Notes: a model not told the origin generated them from the sequence alone. A stretch of 19,178 bases of DNA from Cenarchaeum sp. SB0662_bin_33 (GCA_009840065.1 VXON01000027.1:1-19178), one strand, 5' to 3'; shown: positions 1-7,627, counted from the stretch's first letter. Numbers and translations are program-made.

Positions 1-70
1 CTTTGGTACCGCCCATCCGGCCGCAGTCTACGCCGACTATGGATATGCCTGCCAAGGTACCGCCCAACAC
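1..70 (-). CDS. Possible 5' end of a gene running off the window edge
   Basis: On the minus strand a GTG at 70-68 opens a frame that stays open to the window edge. It reads as a glycine-rich stretch (GGT, AGIS, VDCGRMGGT) and has an in-frame TAA 12 nt upstream of the GTG. A GAGGTG sequence matching the archaeal anti-Shine-Dalgarno lies about 15 nt upstream, which is rather far. Only 23 codons are visible, so no family can be assigned. It would be divergent from nadM. This may be chance, since glycine-rich frames easily stay open in GC-rich sequence. Confidence 0.25.
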   Translation of the reverse strand, partial: MLGGTLAGISIVGVDCGRMGGTK

Positions 71-355
71 GTTTTTGTTTTACACCACCTCGTATTGCAA
101 TCCATTACCAAAAATGCAAATGCAATGTTTATCTACCATTTCGTGGCAAGCCACCGCCGTCTGCGTAAATCTGATTTCATGCATAGGTAAAATCTAACGT
201 ATCCGCATCAGAGGGGGTTGAGTATGTACTAGAATTATGGTTAAAATGTAATTTTAGAGGTTGATACTTGATTGTCAGGTCGTGCCTGTTTTTCCAAGTG
301 AAAAGCCACCCCTTATGCGCAGATGTTGCACTTTGTTGACCAACTACAAAATTTA

Positions 356-366
356 TTTTTTATACA
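356..366 (+). promoter_or_regulatory. TATA box of nadM
   Basis: A T-rich TATA element (TTTTTATACAT) is centred about 25 nt before the nadM ATG at 387. In archaea the TATA box sits about 26 nt before the transcription start, so the transcript would start at or next to the ATG (leaderless). The 190 nt further upstream show no other clear signal. Confidence 0.55.
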
Positions 367-386
367 TGAGATAGTGATTTAAAATC

Positions 387-878
387 ATGTACGACAAGGG
401 GCTTTTGATAGGGCGTTTTCAACCATTTCATAATGGACACATGCACGCTATTGTATGTGTTCTAGGCCAGGTCAGTCACCTCTTATTGGGAATTGGTAGT
501 TCCAATCGTTCCATAGAAAAGGAGAATCCCTTTACTGCGCAAGAACGTGAACTGATGATACAAAAATCACTAAACCGGCAGCAGCAAGAGAGTATTACCA
601 TGCATCCCATACCAGACGTGCAGAACCACATAAAATGGATCTCCCAGATAGAGCAGGCTCTGCCCCGATTTGATGTTATATTTACGAATGATAGTCTAAC
701 CCATAAATTGTATATGCAGAGGGGTGTACCCGTTCGCAACATACCGTTTCTGGACAGGGAGCATCTCTCAGGTACAAACATACGGCGTCGCATATCTACC
801 GGCCAGGTGTGGCATCATCTTGTGCCTGCAGGTACGGCTACGGTTGTGGAACCTATACAGGACAGATTAAGGCTCTAA
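387..878 (+). CDS. nadM: Archaeal-type nicotinamide-nucleotide adenylyltransferase
   Basis: This enzyme joins NMN (or nicotinate mononucleotide) with ATP to give NAD+ or its deamido form plus pyrophosphate, the last nucleotide-joining step of cytosolic NAD synthesis. The N-terminus carries the nucleotidyltransferase signature GRFQPFHNGH (residues 9-18), including the HxGH-type motif. The C-terminal half has the SGTNIRRRI motif (about residues 128-136), equivalent to the ISSTxxR motif that binds the triphosphate. The 163 residues are slightly shorter than the usual 170-185 of archaeal NadM. The ATG fits the upstream TATA box for leaderless expression, and a T-tract follows at 901-906, so the gene is probably transcribed alone. 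Confidence 0.93.
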   Translation: MYDKGLLIGRFQPFHNGHMHAIVCVLGQVSHLLLGIGSSNRSIEKENPFTAQERELMIQKSLNRQQQESITMHPIPDVQNHIKWISQIEQALPRFDVIFTNDSLTHKLYMQRGVPVRNIPFLDREHLSGTNIRRRISTGQVWHHLVPAGTATVVEPIQDRLRL

Positions 879-900
879 AAATACGACTGATGAGAGAGTG

Positions 901-906
901 TTTTTT
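901..906 (+). terminator. Poly-T terminator after nadM
   Basis: Six consecutive T residues lie 22 nt past the nadM stop. Archaeal polymerases terminate on such U-tracts without needing a hairpin, and no strong hairpin is seen. The rest of the 190-nt gap before the aminotransferase holds only that gene's TATA element (TTATAAAT, about 1035-1042). Confidence 0.4.
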
Positions 907-1068
907 GAGTTATGAGCTTGGTCATCTCAATATGTTATTCATACTTAAAAAACAGTCTTTTGTTTGGGAAAATAGGTATGCCCTGACAAGTACAAAAAAT
1001 CCTTTCATACTTACAGAGGAGCCGCTCATAACAGATTATAAATAACGCTAAAACCAACTTTTGCTGAC

Positions 1069-2214
1069 TTGGAATATCTAGTGATGTTGCCTGGCCCTAC
1101 CAATGTGCCAGAGAGAGTGGCGCGGGCCATGTATGTGCCCATGATCAATCACCGAAGCGCCGACTTTGTAAAACTGTATGAGCCCTGCATAGAAAAGACA
1201 AAACAGGTCTTCAAGACTGAAGGGGATGCGGTCTGTCTATCCTCATCGGGTACGGGTGCGGTTGAGGCAAGTGTTGTAAATCTAATCAAGAAGGGAGACA
1301 AGGTCATTATTCCAGTAAATGGAGAGTTCAGTAATCGCCTATCACAGATGATAGAGTGGGCCGGGGGCAAGGCTATTCGCGTCGAGACCAAGCCCGGCAT
1401 TAATGCCACGCTGGATCAGGTTCGCGAGGCCTTTGATAATAACTCTGATGCCAAGGCATTCTACTGTGTGTGGAATGAGACCTCAACGGGCACTATGATA
1501 AAGTATCTAGATAAGATAAAGGACCTGACCGCACGCAACGATGCATTTTATGTCGTGGATGGTGTCTCCATTGTAGGGGGTGAAGAGTTGGAGATGGACA
1601 AGTGGGGCATTGATATGGCGATGACCGGCGCGCAGAAAGCATTTGCTGCCCCCCCAGGCATATCACCCATCTGTGTAAACAAACGAACAAAAAAGTACAT
1701 GATGGACAACCCGCCCAGTACCATGTACTTTAATCTACCCCGCTACTTTAAATATTATGAAGAGTCCAAACATACGCCATTCACGCCCGCCCTACCCCTA
1801 TTATACGCGTATAATGAGGCCATGGACATAATACTTGAGGAAGGTCTTGACAACCGGATACGGCGACACAGAACCTGCTCTGAGGCCCTATACGCTGGAT
1901 TGAGCGCCATTGGCCTTACGCCATTTGCCGAGGAGGACTCACGCTCCACTGTGGTTGTCGCGTTGAACTATTTGCAGAATTTAGAGGATGCAACATTCCG
2001 AAATACACTGGCCGAAGAGTTTCGTGTACTAGTGGCCGGTGGTTTTGGTAATCTAAAGGGCAAGGTGTTCCGTGTCGGATGTATGGGAGAGGTACATAAG
2101 TATCACGTCATGAGAACCATATCGGCCATATCATCGACATTGGCCATGATGGGTTACGATACTAATCCCGAATCCGGGCTAAAGGCAGCTGGTCAGAGAC
2201 TAGCAGCATTATGA
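1069..2214 (+). CDS. Class V PLP aminotransferase (serine/alanine-glyoxylate type)
   Basis: A fold-type I PLP enzyme of the alanine-glyoxylate / serine-pyruvate aminotransferase group (SgaA/PucG-like), 381 residues, full length. It begins with the typical LPGPTNVP segment (about residues 7-14). The cofactor pocket shows SSSGTGAVEA near residues 58-67, the PLP-ring aspartate D164 in YVVDGVSIVG, and the Schiff-base lysine K190 in TGAQKAF. C-terminal RVGCMGE is the usual substrate-side motif. The family moves amino groups between alanine or serine and glyoxylate or pyruvate; the exact donor cannot be read here. The TTG at 1069 is the longest start; GTG 1081 or ATG 1084 are also possible. TATA at about 1035-1042 fits a start near 1069. 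The hemerythrin gene and cysC follow closely on the same strand. Confidence 0.88.
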   Translation: MEYLVMLPGPTNVPERVARAMYVPMINHRSADFVKLYEPCIEKTKQVFKTEGDAVCLSSSGTGAVEASVVNLIKKGDKVIIPVNGEFSNRLSQMIEWAGGKAIRVETKPGINATLDQVREAFDNNSDAKAFYCVWNETSTGTMIKYLDKIKDLTARNDAFYVVDGVSIVGGEELEMDKWGIDMAMTGAQKAFAAPPGISPICVNKRTKKYMMDNPPSTMYFNLPRYFKYYEESKHTPFTPALPLLYAYNEAMDIILEEGLDNRIRRHRTCSEALYAGLSAIGLTPFAEEDSRSTVVVALNYLQNLEDATFRNTLAEEFRVLVAGGFGNLKGKVFRVGCMGEVHKYHVMRTISAISSTLAMMGYDTNPESGLKAAGQRLAAL

Positions 2215-2257
2215 TACAGCCAAGGTTGATTCAAGCCGTAAAACATCAGTAATATCC

Positions 2258-2809
2258 ATGGGAGGCATAGACATACTATTAGAGGACCACCGTCAGATAA
2301 GACGGCTGGGCCTCATAATACTACAATGTCATAAACATCTGAGGGCCGGTCTTGACATACCCATAGCTGACATGCAGTTAATTGTAGATATTATGGATGA
2401 TTTTCTGGATTCGATACATTACTCCCGGGAGGAGGACTCTTACTTTCCATGTGTCGCCACGCATCAAATACTAAATGATGATATACGAAAATTATTGATT
2501 GAACACGAGTTTTCTAGAAGAATATCCCGCCAAATATCCAGACATCTGGCAGCCTGGCGGGATGGCCACGACTCCCGGGAGCCGGTATACCGTTACATGA
2601 AGGCATACTGGATATATCTCAATGATCACATGAGTAAGGAGGAGAGGTTTTTTGAGAAGGCTCAAAAGCAGCATATACACATAGAGGAGGACCAGAGGAT
2701 GTCCATGCAGTTTCAGACAATGAAGGCCGCCATACGGTTGGATTGCATTTTAGATGACATATCATACCTGGAGAGTCGGGAGTGGTACAAGAAGTACGCC
2801 AAGAAATAA
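2258..2809 (+). CDS. Hemerythrin-like HHE cation-binding protein
   Basis: A four-helix-bundle protein of 183 residues expected to hold a di-iron centre that binds oxygen, NO or other small ligands, or acts in iron/redox handling in the cytosol. Visible ligand candidates are H11 (EDHRQIRR), H54 with E58 (IHYSREED), H83 with flanking E82/E84 (IEHEF) and H124 with E128 (NDHMSKEE). These match the spaced H, HxxxE, H, HxxxE pattern of the HHE family. No extra domain, signal peptide or membrane segment is present. It lies 43 nt after the aminotransferase and 25 nt before cysC with no convincing promoter of its own, so co-transcription is likely. The physiological ligand cannot be inferred. Confidence 0.85.
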   Translation: MGGIDILLEDHRQIRRLGLIILQCHKHLRAGLDIPIADMQLIVDIMDDFLDSIHYSREEDSYFPCVATHQILNDDIRKLLIEHEFSRRISRQISRHLAAWRDGHDSREPVYRYMKAYWIYLNDHMSKEERFFEKAQKQHIHIEEDQRMSMQFQTMKAAIRLDCILDDISYLESREWYKKYAKK

Positions 2810-2834
2810 AAATCCCGTATGGTACAACCTCAAC

Positions 2835-3350
2835 ATGAAGCCGTTTGTTATATGGATGACCGGGCTCCCATGCTCCGGTAAAAGTACAATCGTCCGACAT
2901 CTACAAAAAGAGATACCAAATTTGGCCATGCTGGATGGTGATGAGCTGCGGGAGTGGTTCTCGCCTCAGGACTTTTCAAAGGCAGGACGGGACGAGCACA
3001 ATAAGCGTGTTGCGCACCTAGCAAAGATGCTTCTAAAACACAAGGTACCTGCAATAGTATCACTGGTATCACCATACAAGGATAATCGTGAAACTGCCCG
3101 CCAGATAATAGACGCGGGACTCTCCTTTGCTGAATGTTACGTAAGATGTTCTCTAGAAAAGTGTGAAGAGCGGGACGTAAAGGGTATGTATGCAAGGGCC
3201 AGACGGGGCGAGATAAAGGACTTTACAGGAATAGATGACCCATATGAGCCTCCGGATAACCCGGATATAATAGTAGATACCGAATCCGATACATTGGAGG
3301 AGAGCGCTGCTCAACTTGTTGGCTTTCTAAGATCCCGTAACTTGTTGTAG
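2835..3350 (+). CDS. cysC: Adenylylsulfate (APS) kinase
   Basis: This enzyme phosphorylates APS with ATP to form PAPS, the sulfate donor for sulfotransferases or reduction. The start was set at the ATG giving MKPFVIWMTG, directly before the P-loop GLPCSGKST (residues 10-18); upstream in-frame codons run into the preceding gene. Family motifs follow in order: LDGDELRE (33-40), SLVSPYKDNRE (76-86), the CEERDVKGMYARAR block (110-123) and FTGIDDPYEPP (130-140). At 171 residues it is a full-length stand-alone kinase with no fused ATP sulfurylase. The P-loop has Cys where many homologues have Gly or Ala, but GxxxxGKS/T is kept. The last 40 nt overlap the 3' end of the opposing phosphatase gene. No ATP sulfurylase or APS/PAPS reductase is in the window. 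Confidence 0.93.
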   Translation: MKPFVIWMTGLPCSGKSTIVRHLQKEIPNLAMLDGDELREWFSPQDFSKAGRDEHNKRVAHLAKMLLKHKVPAIVSLVSPYKDNRETARQIIDAGLSFAECYVRCSLEKCEERDVKGMYARARRGEIKDFTGIDDPYEPPDNPDIIVDTESDTLEESAAQLVGFLRSRNLL

Positions 3351-4129
3351 TGTTCCACCATATACCCGTGAATGTGTCCATTTGTAGCCAGTATGCCGTT
3401 GCTGTGGCATACGTCAGCCTGGTTATACATAAGACGACAACCCTGCATATCAGTCATCATACCACCTGCCTCGTGCAGTATGCAGTGTGAGGCAGCAGTG
3501 TCCCATTCCTTTATGCGGTTTGAAAATGTAAGGTATGCGTCGGCTTCGCCGGAGCTCACCGCCACTGCCTTGAGCGAGCTTCCCTTGGATTGTAAACTGT
3601 TTACTTGTAACCTCCGGACAAAATCACGCTCCAATACCGGATTGTGGGTTCGCGATACCAATACTCGAGATTGTGATATGTCACTGATTTGAGATGTCCT
3701 GATTTGCTTCCACATACCCCCATTATACACAAAGGCGCCCCGTCCCAACTCTGCCACATATGTTGAGCCTTCATTGGGAGAGTCAATCACGCCCACTACG
3801 GGTACTCCCTTTTTAACTAGGGATATCATAACTGTGAATTCGTCTGTACGGTTTACAAATTCTGTTGTGCCGTCCAGAGGATCAACCACCCACACCGACT
3901 CGGCATCAAGGCGGGATACATCATCAACACCCTCCTCGGTCAATATGGGATAGTCTCCAGTTGCCAGTATATCTCCAATTATGCCATTGCTTTGTATATC
4001 AGCTTCTGTGACGGGTGAATTGTCATTCTTTAACTCATATGTCACCATCTTGTGGTATAATTTCATAACCACCTCTCCACCCTGCCGGGCCGCCTTTATG
4101 GCTAGCTGGGCATCTGTAGACCAGTTCAT
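3311..4129 (-). CDS. Inositol-monophosphatase-family phosphatase, CysQ-like
   Basis: A Mg2+-dependent, lithium-sensitive-type sugar/nucleotide phosphatase of 272 residues. Metal-site motifs are visible: E65-E66 (TEEG), the signature WVVDPLDGTTEF (80-91, metal ligands D83, D86) and EWDTAA (208-213, D210). The family includes inositol monophosphatase, fructose-1,6-bisphosphatase and 3'-phosphoadenosine-5'-phosphate (PAP) phosphatase (CysQ). Sitting against cysC makes PAP hydrolysis a reasonable guess, since PAP is the by-product of PAPS use, but sequence alone does not separate the substrates. Its ATG overlaps the stop of the upstream small membrane protein gene by 4 nt (ATGA), so the two are translationally coupled. 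Confidence 0.85.
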   Translation of the reverse strand: MNWSTDAQLAIKAARQGGEVVMKLYHKMVTYELKNDNSPVTEADIQSNGIIGDILATGDYPILTEEGVDDVSRLDAESVWVVDPLDGTTEFVNRTDEFTVMISLVKKGVPVVGVIDSPNEGSTYVAELGRGAFVYNGGMWKQIRTSQISDISQSRVLVSRTHNPVLERDFVRRLQVNSLQSKGSSLKAVAVSSGEADAYLTFSNRIKEWDTAASHCILHEAGGMMTDMQGCRLMYNQADVCHSNGILATNGHIHGYMVEHYNKLRDLRKPTS

Positions 4130-4332
4130 GTGGTCAGTTCGGGTTTGAGCATCCAGACTGTAGCCAGCATTACAAACGGTATGGAGATAATTCCTATTAT
4201 GCCCAGTATTGTAAGCGCCTGAGACTCAGGGATGTTGGGATTTCCCACTATCCAAGGAAGAGGTAGTGTTACTACCACCCATATAACTCCCAAGAGTATC
4301 AGTAGCCGTATTTTGCCTTTTTTGTTCAACAT
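4126..4332 (-). CDS. Small two-helix membrane protein
   Basis: A 68-residue protein beginning MLNKKGKIR with two hydrophobic segments: about residues 9-28 (LLILLGVIWVVVTLPLPW) and 40-62 (LTILGIIGIISIPFVMLATV), joined by a short polar loop. The frame stays open for 45 more codons upstream, but those residues look non-coding; the ATG at 4332 directly precedes the charged N-terminus and has a TTTTAAAG element about 27 nt upstream. The stop overlaps the ATG of the phosphatase gene by 4 nt. Function unknown; the gene pair is likely one transcript. Confidence 0.6.
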   Translation of the reverse strand: MLNKKGKIRLLILLGVIWVVVTLPLPWIVGNPNIPESQALTILGIIGIISIPFVMLATVWMLKPELTT

Positions 4333-4549
4333 TATGTATTGTTCTGTTATAGGCTTTAAAACCCATACCATGAGGAGCATTCTGCAAGTACGATATAATT
4401 GGCGTAAGTGTGTTGGTTTGTAGTAGAATTGGACAGATTTTACACCCCAATATATCATTAAACGCACACATCCATGGCCATTTCTGGATTAAATTTTGAT
4501 GACTTGGAAACTCCTCATCCTTGCAGGAGTAACCAATATTAGATGACAA
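4330..4549 (-). other. Possible small CxxC-containing ORF upstream of the membrane protein gene
   Basis: On the minus strand a TTG at 4549 lies about 24 nt downstream of a TATA-like CTTAAAAAGG element (about 4568-4577), the spacing of a leaderless start. The first 70 codons read like a protein with cysteines at residue 9 and in CKIC, and aromatic residues such as QKWPWMC. The frame continues out of phase into the two-helix protein gene and stops near 4226, so either the gene is degenerate or it overlaps its neighbour. The segment may instead be the leader of the downstream transcript. The 290-nt space up to the TFB start holds nothing else except divergent promoters. Confidence 0.25.
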
Positions 4550-4589
4550 AAATTTCCCACTCCATACCTTTTTAAGTCATGACAGCGTA

Positions 4590-4598
4590 TTATATATA
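4590..4598 (+). promoter_or_regulatory. TATA box of the TFB gene
   Basis: A strong TTATATATA element is centred about 28 nt before the ATG at 4623. This supports a leaderless start at 4623 and argues against the in-frame GTG at 4599, which would begin within the promoter. Confidence 0.65.
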
Positions 4599-4622
4599 GT
4601 GGTTTATAGCACAGATAGAACC

Positions 4623-5528
4623 ATGCCTCACGATCAAAGATGTGACTCCTCTGATATAATTACGGATTATGATAGAGGAGAGGTCTTTTGTGGGAAGTGT
4701 GGTGAAGTGATGGTAGTGTCTCTACCGGATTGGAGTCACCCTGATCAATATTACACACAAGAGCAGTTTATGAAACGGGCACAAAATGGCCCATCCTCAT
4801 CCTTGGTAATGTATGATAGGGGTCTCTCCACCGTTATTGGTGCCAATCGAGACTCTACGGGAAATGCACTTTCAGTAAAAACAAAGTACGACTTTAATCG
4901 ACTCCGCATATGGGATAAACGTAGCAAGTCTCGCTCATCGGCCTCGCTAAGCAGGGCTTTCACACTACTATACTCGATGAAGACAAAGTTGGCCATACCC
5001 GATAGTGTGGTAGAGCGGGCCGCTTTCATATACAGGAAGATTGTGGCCGTAAATCTTACCCGCGGAAGAACCATAGCATCCCTGATGACCGCGGCCTTGT
5101 ACATAGCATGTCGCGAGAGCGACATACCGCGTACATTAGATGAGTTGGTAATAATATCAAATATAGAAAAGAAGGTACTCTTTCGGGACCTGTCAATCAT
5201 CTTAAAAAAACTGGATATAACTATGGAGCAGTACGATACATCCTCATTTATAGTAAAACTGTCTAACAATATGAAACTCTCAGAGAAGACCAAGAGGATG
5301 GCATTGGAGATACTAAGACGTAGTAAGAAGAAGAGAATTACGGCCGGCAAGCATCCGGTAGCCATGGCCGCAGCATCAATCTACATATCCACATTACTGG
5401 CTGATGAGCACGTAACACAGTCCATGCTCTCTAGGAGCGCGGGTGTTAGTGATGTAACAATTCGTAGTAGTGTTAATTTGATTCGTAAAACTCTGAACAT
5501 CAAGGATAAACTGCCCGGCTATACCTAA
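4623..5528 (+). CDS. tfb: Transcription initiation factor B (TFIIB-like) with degenerate zinc ribbon
   Basis: TFB bridges TBP on the TATA box to RNA polymerase and sets the start site. The 301-residue protein has the expected order: N-terminal ribbon (about 7-28), B-reader/linker with SSSLVMYDRGLSTVIG, then two cyclin-like repeats (about 105-190 and 205-295) that bind TBP and BRE DNA. The ribbon has only three of four zinc cysteines: C7, then S10 where a Cys is expected, then C23 and C26 (FCGKCG). Thaumarchaeota carry several TFB paralogues, and a weakened ribbon suggests a specialised one. ATG 4623 was chosen over GTG 4599 because the TATA box lies between. The gene runs into a shared terminator region before the opposing pstS-like gene. 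Confidence 0.92.
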   Translation: MPHDQRCDSSDIITDYDRGEVFCGKCGEVMVVSLPDWSHPDQYYTQEQFMKRAQNGPSSSLVMYDRGLSTVIGANRDSTGNALSVKTKYDFNRLRIWDKRSKSRSSASLSRAFTLLYSMKTKLAIPDSVVERAAFIYRKIVAVNLTRGRTIASLMTAALYIACRESDIPRTLDELVIISNIEKKVLFRDLSIILKKLDITMEQYDTSSFIVKLSNNMKLSEKTKRMALEILRRSKKKRITAGKHPVAMAAASIYISTLLADEHVTQSMLSRSAGVSDVTIRSSVNLIRKTLNIKDKLPGYT

Positions 5529-5545
5529 ATTGTAAAGGTGCATTT

Positions 5546-5574
5546 CACTTTTTTTATTTATTAAAAAGAAAAAG
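5546..5574. terminator. Bidirectional T-tract/A-tract terminator
   Basis: Between the convergent TFB and PstS-like genes lies a 7-T run (5549-5555) followed by an A-rich run (5563-5573). Read on either strand, each gene ends in a U-rich tract, the usual archaeal intrinsic terminator. Only 49 nt separate the two stop codons. Confidence 0.6.
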
Positions 5575-5577
5575 TCT

Positions 5578-6858
5578 CTAAGAGAGGTTGTCAAGAGCGT
5601 CGCTTAGTTCCTGATCAGTTATCTGTCCGCCCTCATATAGGTCAAAGAGTTCCGACGCAGAGGCCATCAAATTGAGGAATGTGGACTGATCAATCTCACC
5701 CTCTTCATACTGTGCAGTTACGATATTGATGAAATCCCCGATTTCATCAGATACAACATCGCTGGCCCAAACACTGGTATTGCCGGTGTATAGCGGCTCA
5801 CCATCATATGTGATTTGTGAGAGTCCATCAAGGCCTATGTTTGTTACCAAATCTGCAATGGGCACATACAGTAATTGTGAACTGTGTTGCTGTCCGTCGG
5901 TGAGCATCCAAGCAATCATATCAACTACTGCCTTTGCATGTGCATGATTATCGGCCAACTCTTTGAGGTCAGAGTGAATTATAATGTATGAAAAGCTGGT
6001 TATCGGGTATGAGTTGAGGCCGGGTGATGCCAGCAAGTCCACATCTCTCCAACTTTCCTCGGCATCGGGTAACCAGAATGCGGCAGAGCCAGAAGCGGCA
6101 CTAGCCGTATCAAGAGATGGTGGTACAAAGTTTGTGTGGTCACCGTTTTGTATATCTGCAACAGTCATATCATTCTGGAATGCATATGCCAATGTAACAT
6201 AGCCTATGGAGTTTGGTGTTGAAGTAATGGCCGCCGCCACACCCTCATTGCCAGGAGAGCCTATTCCGGTAGGCCATGGTACTGACTTTGCAGCACCAAC
6301 CTGCTCGTCCCACTCAGGACACACTTTGGTCAGATAGTTGGTAAAGGCAAATGTTGTACCCGAACCATCTGAACGGTGAACTGTCTGTATTATATCATCG
6401 GGGAGTCCAACTCCGGGATTATCATTCCTTATCCTTTCATCATTCCAGTTTCTTATATCTCCTAGGAACATGCCACACAGTACCTCTTCAGATATATTCA
6501 ATCCACCACCAACACCATCTACATTATACGCCATAGATATGGCGCCTATCATTCCGGGTATTGTGAGGGTTCCAGGCGCCGCATTATATTCAGCATCGGT
6601 AAGGGGTGCATCAGTAGCGGCAAATTGGCCCAACTTTTCTATGTGGTTCTTAACTCCGCCGCCACTTCCTATAGACTGATAGTTGAACTGAACATTAGAC
6701 TCTACCTCAGAATATTGCACTCTCCATAAATCCATTAGTGGAAATGCAAAGGTGGCCCCGCTTGACTGGACTATCATCTGAGCAGTCGCATACTGTGTAT
6801 AAGGTATGGTAGCAGTCAGTAATACTACCATGGTTGCTATTGCGATTATCTTTCTCAT
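5578..6858 (-). CDS. pstS: PstS-like phosphate-binding protein with C-terminal helical extension
   Basis: An exported substrate-binding protein of a phosphate ABC transporter, 426 residues. Residues 1-26 are a signal peptide (basic MRK, hydrophobic core, cut near ATA-Q). Phosphate-binding motifs are clear: SSGATFAFPL (32-41), YQSIGSGGGV (60-69), ATDAPL (81-86) and RSDGSGTTF (162-170). The binding domain is followed by about 45 residues with two SHOCT-like helical motifs (EEGEIDQSTFLNLM near 385 and EGGQITDQELSDAL near 409), which are not part of standard PstS. No permease or ATPase genes are adjacent. The start follows a TATA element by about 26 nt, and a 30-bp dyad spans that promoter, suggesting repression in phosphate-replete cells. 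Confidence 0.88.
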   Translation of the reverse strand: MRKIIAIATMVVLLTATIPYTQYATAQMIVQSSGATFAFPLMDLWRVQYSEVESNVQFNYQSIGSGGGVKNHIEKLGQFAATDAPLTDAEYNAAPGTLTIPGMIGAISMAYNVDGVGGGLNISEEVLCGMFLGDIRNWNDERIRNDNPGVGLPDDIIQTVHRSDGSGTTFAFTNYLTKVCPEWDEQVGAAKSVPWPTGIGSPGNEGVAAAITSTPNSIGYVTLAYAFQNDMTVADIQNGDHTNFVPPSLDTASAASGSAAFWLPDAEESWRDVDLLASPGLNSYPITSFSYIIIHSDLKELADNHAHAKAVVDMIAWMLTDGQQHSSQLLYVPIADLVTNIGLDGLSQITYDGEPLYTGNTSVWASDVVSDEIGDFINIVTAQYEEGEIDQSTFLNLMASASELFDLYEGGQITDQELSDALDNLS

Positions 6859-6874
6859 TTGGCTATGTATGGAT

Positions 6875-6904
6875 TCTACAGTATAATCATGGATCGACTG
6901 TAGA
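6875..6904 (-). promoter_or_regulatory. Dyad operator overlapping the pstS TATA box
   Basis: A perfect 8-bp inverted repeat (TCTACAGT at 6875-6882, ACTGTAGA at 6897-6904) is separated by 14 bp, so the half-site centres are 22 bp apart, two DNA turns. The minus-strand TATA element ATTATAC (about 6881-6887) lies at one half-site, 26 nt before the pstS ATG. A dimeric repressor bound here would block TBP. Confidence 0.5.
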
Positions 6905-6942
6905 TTACTACATATAATAACAAAATGGTGGGATACAGACTA

Positions 6943-7587
6943 CTATATAGTATTGTTAGATGTACTTATATGGTCTATCTCGGTGGGTGTCGATGGAAGT
7001 GTGGCATTCAGTGAATCAGATGCGACAGCGGCAGCTTGGGACATTATATCATCAACATCCGCACGCATTGTGTTCATATCCATATTGAACTCCATGTGTT
7101 CTGCAGTCTGTGATGTGTAGTTACTCAACATGTCGGTCATACCGGATATCTCACTTGCAGTGTTTGGTAGAAATCCATTCAATGAGGACTTTAGATTATT
7201 CATTAGTGAGATTATGGGTTCCACTGTTACAGCGACATCGCCAATACCATCATACGTTACAAACCTATGCTCCGTCTTGTCTATCATGATTCTGACATTT
7301 GCTATCATCTGTTGTGTTGCACGTGACTGTGCCAGCTCGGCGGCCAGTGTTCGTGCCTGATACATATTCCCCGACTGTTTGGCGGCAGCCACCTCACTTA
7401 ATAATTTTTTATCTTTATACGCCATCTTTGATAGTATGCCGTCCAGTTTTTTCTTTTGAGTTGCAAGCAGGCGGGTACCTTCTCCCAAACGTGGTTTTAG
7501 AGGACCGGGGTTACTAAGTGCTTCAGACATCTTATCGGATGTGCTAGGTTCGTATGGTGGGTTCCATTTACTTGTAAATTTTTCCAT
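6943..7587 (-). CDS. cdvB: CdvB-like ESCRT-III (Snf7 family) protein
   Basis: A cytosolic, membrane-remodelling filament protein of the archaeal Cdv system, 214 residues. The N-terminus matches thaumarchaeal CdvB proteins: short basic leader with KWNPPYEPS (8-15), GPLKPRL (28-34), then a long charged helical hairpin (about 38-110) and the GIGDVAVTVEPIISLM segment (114-129). The C-terminus trails off in a Ser/Thr/Asn-rich tail without a winged-helix or a recognisable Vps4-binding (MIM2) motif, so this is one of the shorter paralogues (CdvB1-3 type). No cdvA or cdvC is adjacent. A TTTTTAATTT element (7597-7606 on the + strand) lies about 15 nt upstream and may be its TATA box. Coupling with pstS is unlikely, as both have their own upstream regions. 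Confidence 0.8.
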   Translation of the reverse strand: MEKFTSKWNPPYEPSTSDKMSEALSNPGPLKPRLGEGTRLLATQKKKLDGILSKMAYKDKKLLSEVAAAKQSGNMYQARTLAAELAQSRATQQMIANVRIMIDKTEHRFVTYDGIGDVAVTVEPIISLMNNLKSSLNGFLPNTASEISGMTDMLSNYTSQTAEHMEFNMDMNTMRADVDDIMSQAAAVASDSLNATLPSTPTEIDHISTSNNTI

Positions 7588-7627
7588 GTATAGTTGTTTT
7601 TAATTTGGTACTTAGGGGGGCTTGTGA

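Noticed and set aside
3..197. Plus-strand frame at the window start
   Set aside because: Low-complexity-like translation with no domain and no promoter; the minus-strand reading is slightly more plausible.
476..793. Open frame on the strand opposite nadM
   Set aside because: Entirely inside a well-supported gene; composition shows it is a shadow frame.
4497..4560. TGATGA-like C box suggesting a C/D guide RNA
   Set aside because: No matching D box (CTGA) or C'/D' pair at the usual 50-70 nt spacing.
4751..5365. Long minus-strand open frame (204 codons) inside the TFB gene
   Set aside because: The TFB motifs on the other strand are unmistakable; the antisense translation has no recognisable domain and follows TFB codon structure.
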